Shown here: positions 4,968 through 7,210 of the stretch, piece by piece
Numbering within the stretch: position 1 is the stretch's first letter
How the letters are laid out: each line of letters starts with the position of its first letter
Assembly (NCBI GenBank): GCA_020059425.1
Contig: JAGVCD010000286.1
Span: 1-7,210, forward strand
Length of the DNA stretch: 7,210 nt
From: Chamaesiphon sp.
GTDB taxonomy: Bacteria; Cyanobacteriota; Cyanobacteriia; Cyanobacteriales; Chamaesiphonaceae
Direction of reading: 5' to 3'
Notes under the pieces: generated by a model
Seen by the model: only the letters and a program-made list of their open reading frames with translations
Database searches by the model: none
What the model was told of the DNA's origin: nothing
Program-made: the position numbers and the translations under genes

Positions 4968-6212
4968 TGTGCTCACTACGAATTTATCTTCTTGTTTACC
5001 GGTGGCGAAACCGATCGAACTGCTCACACTAGGGTTAGCCCAGCCACCAAACAAGATCAGCGCCAGTAATGACATGCCTGCTCCCAGTCCAAAAATACCG
5101 GCATAACCAATTTGGGGGGCAATTAGACCAAAAACTGGGGCGGCGATCGCAATGCCCAAATCTAAGCCTGCGATGCTGATGGTAATGACCCGTCCTCGCC
5201 GATCGATCGGACAGCGATCGGTCAATAAAGCTACGATTGTTGGCATCAGGGTACCAAAGCTCAGACCTTCTAAAATGCCTGCGAGTAAAAACTGAACTGC
5301 TGAATGTGCCGTGGCTAGTAAAGTCATGGAGAGGGCATAGAGGATCAAACTACCGGCAATAAAAATCCCACGCCCATATCGATCGGTCGCCTTACCCAAA
5401 AATAACCGCGCCGAGAAACTAGACAGCGCCGCTGCGGTATAAAACCAACCCGGATTAAGAGCGACCGCACTGCTCTTAATATACAGTGGCACAAAGGTAT
5501 GTAGCGCTCCAAAGGGAAAACCCACCAGCAATAAAACCAAGGTTGGGACTAATAACTGTTTGCTGGTCATGGTTTGCCAAACAGCATCGAAGGCTGAGGA
5601 TTGATCCTGCTCCGCTGCCAAACCTGGTCTGGAATGCTCTTTAATACCTAAAGCTAGCCATAAACTACCTAAGCCCAACCCAGCTGACAGTAAAAAAATA
5701 GCCAGAAAATTATTGTTACCATTACTGTCGATGAAAAAGCCGCCGATCGCTGGACCCATAGCGACTCCAACGGGATTAGCTAAGCTCATATAGCCAATTA
5801 ATTGACCCCGTTGTTGAGGGGGCGCGATGTCTACTACTAGGGCGCTAAAGGCGGTTGTGAAAGCGGCAATACTTAAGCCGTGATAAGCCCGCAGCAAGAA
5901 CAAAGGCCAAATTTGATTTAACACCAAATATCCCAGAGGGGCGCTAGCTGCCACCAGACTGCCTAATATTAATACTTTGGTTCGACCTTGGATATCAGCG
6001 ATTTTTCCCAGGGATGGCCTGGTTAGCAATAGTCCGAGGGCAAAAGCACCGGTAATTAGTCCGATCGATCCTTGATCAAAACCAATATCTTCTAAATGGA
6101 TAGGCAGCGTGGGCAACAAGATGGCAATGCTGGTCCAGAAAAACAAAGATGATCCAAATAGCCGTAAAACCTGCTGACGTTGGAAAGGCGCTAGCTCTTG
6201 GAAAATTGACAC
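4965..6212 (-). CDS. Major facilitator superfamily (MFS) transporter, 12-TM type
   Basis: The 415-residue inner-membrane protein has the hydrophobic pattern of about twelve membrane helices in two halves. The first half carries the MFS motif A between TM2 and TM3 (GKIADIQGRTK, 69-79), a conserved RG at 135-136 and GPAIGG at 153-158, a proline-glycine-rich segment like motif C of drug/proton antiporters. The second half repeats motif A as GKATDRYGR. A charged loop of about 30 residues (IKEHSRPGLAAEQDQSS region) links the halves. This fits a proton-coupled efflux protein of the MFS_1 group, but the substrate cannot be told. The start is GTG at 6210-6212 without a clear ribosome site; no in-frame ATG lies upstream before a stop, and TM1 begins soon after. 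It lies 26 bases after the chorismate lyase gene, so co-transcription is likely. A copy of its last codons lies at 4294-4368. Confidence 0.85.
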   Translation of the reverse strand: MSIFQELAPFQRQQVLRLFGSSLFFWTSIAILLPTLPIHLEDIGFDQGSIGLITGAFALGLLLTRPSLGKIADIQGRTKVLILGSLVAASAPLGYLVLNQIWPLFLLRAYHGLSIAAFTTAFSALVVDIAPPQQRGQLIGYMSLANPVGVAMGPAIGGFFIDSNGNNNFLAIFLLSAGLGLGSLWLALGIKEHSRPGLAAEQDQSSAFDAVWQTMTSKQLLVPTLVLLLVGFPFGALHTFVPLYIKSSAVALNPGWFYTAAALSSFSARLFLGKATDRYGRGIFIAGSLILYALSMTLLATAHSAVQFLLAGILEGLSFGTLMPTIVALLTDRCPIDRRGRVITISIAGLDLGIAIAAPVFGLIAPQIGYAGIFGLGAGMSLLALILFGGWANPSVSSSIGFATGKQEDKFVVST

Positions 6213-6238
6213 GTTATAAATACTGGTAATTTACTGCT

Positions 6239-6835
6239 TCAGCATTTTTCAGTATCTGGTAGTTGACCCAGATATTGCTGCAGTTTGGGCGAAAAAACTT
6301 CATAGATTAAGGTCAAGGGCTGACCGCGATGCCAAAATAGATAATGACGACTCCATAAGGGTCCTGGCCCCAAGGCTGCTGTCAGAATTGGGGAATGGCC
6401 ACAGGCAATGCCACGCACATCGCGATACAATTCCGTCCGTAATTTGGCCAAGCTTGCCCAAATGGGAATCGATCGATTCTGCAAATATTCATCCACATGG
6501 TCAGCATTCCACCAGGAAGTAGCATAGGCCAACCTTTGGCCAGAGAGTGTCCGCAGCCACACTTGCCGCCGTAAACGCGGCCCTGGAATTTCCAGGATTT
6601 CAGGTGGTGCCCCGTCTGGGTCCATGCCCACCACCGACATATCCAAAACATCCACTTCGATCGGCTCGCCGGTCAGGAGTTGCAGATGGCGGGTGGGCGA
6701 ACCGTCCCCTAGCAGCAAAAGCTGCCAAGCTGGTGGAAGTTGACTATGAGTCAAACCAGACTGCACAGCAGCTTGGCTACCCTGCCAAATTGGTTGCACA
6801 CTATGCCAAGTGCTAGGGGAAGAGATTGTAGTCAA
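6239..6835 (-). CDS. ubiC: Chorismate lyase, cyanobacterial type
   Basis: The 198-residue protein matches the chorismate lyase family as found in cyanobacteria, which converts chorismate to 4-hydroxybenzoate plus pyruvate, the first committed step to the plastoquinone head group. Conserved blocks are WHSVQPIWQG (10-19), LPPAWQLLLLGDGSPTRHLQ (33-52), DMSVVGMDPDGAP (65-77), PRLRRQVWLR (86-95), WASLAKLRTELYRDV (126-140) and RHYLFWHRGQPLTLIYEVFSP (163-183). By analogy with the E. coli enzyme, Arg89 or Arg90 and Glu179 correspond to the active-site Arg76 and Glu155. The start is a TTG at 6833-6835: no in-frame ATG exists upstream before a stop, and the conserved N-terminus begins right after it. 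The gene lies 80 bases downstream of tRNA-Leu on the same strand. A small CCTTA/TAAGG hairpin (6867-6880) lies between them, so partial read-through from the tRNA promoter is possible. The MFS gene follows after 26 bases. Confidence 0.88.
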   Translation of the reverse strand: MTTISSPSTWHSVQPIWQGSQAAVQSGLTHSQLPPAWQLLLLGDGSPTRHLQLLTGEPIEVDVLDMSVVGMDPDGAPPEILEIPGPRLRRQVWLRTLSGQRLAYATSWWNADHVDEYLQNRSIPIWASLAKLRTELYRDVRGIACGHSPILTAALGPGPLWSRHYLFWHRGQPLTLIYEVFSPKLQQYLGQLPDTEKC

Positions 6836-6915
6836 AATATTAATAAAAATTAACTTCCAGTATTCACCTTAATCATAAGGAAAAGCACTGAAAGTTGCTA
6901 GTTGTTATTTAATAA

Positions 6916-6998
6916 TGCAGATAGCGAGACTCGAACTCGCAAGGTCTAGGACCACACGCACCTCAAGCGTGCGCGTATACCAATTCCGCCACATCTGC
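6916..6998 (-). tRNA. tRNA-Leu (anticodon GAG)
   Basis: The minus strand folds into a class II tRNA of 83 bases. The acceptor pairs GCAGATG with TATCTGC, with one G-U pair, and the discriminator is A (6916), as expected for leucine. The anticodon stem CACGC/GCGTG encloses the loop TTGAGGT, giving anticodon GAG (6962-6964). The long variable arm GGTC-CTA-GACC is typical of tRNA-Leu. The T arm GCGAG-TTCGAGT-CTCGC is perfect. CCA is not encoded. It reads CUC and CUU codons. Confidence 0.96.
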
Positions 6999-7045
6999 AA
7001 AACCGTGTTTGTTGATTTTTGAGGTTTTGTGGTTGCCGACCTCTG

Positions 7046-7074
7046 AGTGTATCAGAAACTGATCGAGTATGCAA
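7046..7074 (-). promoter_or_regulatory. Promoter of tRNA-Leu
   Basis: On the minus strand TTGCAT (7069-7074) and TACACT (7046-7051) are separated by exactly 17 bases, and a TG one base before the -10 makes it an extended -10. This is a good sigma-70-type promoter. It lies 47 bases upstream of the mature tRNA, so a short leader would be removed by RNase P. A GAGGT/ACCTC stem (7021-7043) lies in the leader. Confidence 0.6.
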
Positions 7075-7086
7075 ATGTTATTTGCC

Positions 7087-7123
7087 AAAAAAGAAAAGCC
7101 TGTCTCGATTAGAGACTAGCTTT
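7087..7123 (-). terminator. Intrinsic terminator after tRNA-Val
   Basis: Read on the minus strand, AAAGC-TA-GTCTC pairs with GAGAC-AG-GCTTT around the loop TAATC, giving two 5-bp helices with a small internal mismatch. It is followed by the T-rich tract TTTTCTTTTTT. It lies 14 bases after the tRNA-Val and separates that transcript from tRNA-Leu. Confidence 0.75.
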
Positions 7124-7137
7124 CCAGGTGCATACTA

Positions 7138-7209
7138 TGGGCGGTACAAGATTCGAACTTGTGGCAGCCTGCTTGTAAGGCAGATACTCTACCGCTGAGT
7201 TAACCGCCC
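7138..7209 (-). tRNA. tRNA-Val (anticodon UAC)
   Basis: The minus strand forms a complete 72-base cloverleaf. The acceptor GGGCGGT pairs with ACCGCCC without mismatch and the discriminator is A (7138). The D arm is ACTC-AGCGGTA-GAGT. The anticodon stem TCTGC/GCAGG, with one T-G pair, encloses the loop CTTACAA, giving anticodon TAC (7175-7177). The variable loop is CTGCC and the T arm is ACAAG-TTCGAAT-CTTGT. There is no intron, unlike the plastid tRNA-Val(UAC), and CCA is not encoded. The gene ends one base inside the window edge. Confidence 0.96.
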
Positions 7210-7210
7210 G

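Larger units (their letters stand above)
4433..5039. repeat. Tandem segmental duplication, right copy
   Basis: This is the counterpart of 3783-4368. It contains GCTGACC (4433-4439), the 28-base upstream block, the second secreted-protein gene and the C-terminal codons of the MFS gene, all in the same order and orientation. The MFS gene is complete only here, so this copy holds the ancestral right-hand junction. The left-hand junction, next to the MBL-fold gene, is ancestral in the other copy. Confidence 0.72.

Noticed and set aside
7138..7209. Reading the right-hand tRNA on the plus strand, where the loop TTGTAAG would suggest a Thr(UGU) anticodon.
   Set aside because: The TTCGAAT T-loop, the D arm with GG and the discriminator A are in correct order only on the minus strand, giving Val(UAC).

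Overview
The window looks like the chromosome of a cyanobacterium. CGATCG-type sites are very frequent, and the full HIP1 octamer GCGATCGC occurs at 1520-1527 and 5143-5150. Several genes belong to families typical of the phylum: a DUF1995 (LPA3-like) protein, the cyanobacterial type of chorismate lyase, a Uma2 (DUF820) protein and a cyanobacterial metallo-beta-lactamase-fold protein. I cannot name the genus from the sequence.

Layout. Positions 1-1267 (minus) hold an SDR-type oxidoreductase followed by a DUF1995 gene that runs off the left edge. A divergent intergenic region leads to a Uma2-family gene (1441-2154, plus). It converges on a small secreted-protein gene (2290-2760, minus) built from 41-residue repeats. 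A short relic of the C-terminus of a PLP-dependent threonine/serine dehydratase lies at the 3' end of that gene, so this stretch appears to have been rearranged. About 400 bases (2761-3160) have no convincing gene. A degenerate MBL-fold protein follows (3161-3763, plus).

The most unusual part is 3783-5039, which reads as an old tandem segmental duplication. Two paralogous secreted proteins of unknown function (3874-4287 and 4527-4928, plus) each carry a related upstream block and each are followed by the 3' end of the same MFS transporter gene read from the minus strand. In the right copy that tail belongs to the intact MFS gene (4965-6212). In the left copy only a 25-codon relic with an in-frame stop remains (4294-4368).

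The right side is all minus strand. tRNA-Val(UAC) has its own terminator. tRNA-Leu(GAG) has a good promoter. Chorismate lyase (TTG start) is followed 26 bases later by the MFS transporter (GTG start), probably in one transcript. Chorismate lyase supplies 4-hydroxybenzoate for plastoquinone synthesis; the MFS substrate is unknown. No phage, CRISPR, transposase or complete defence system is visible.
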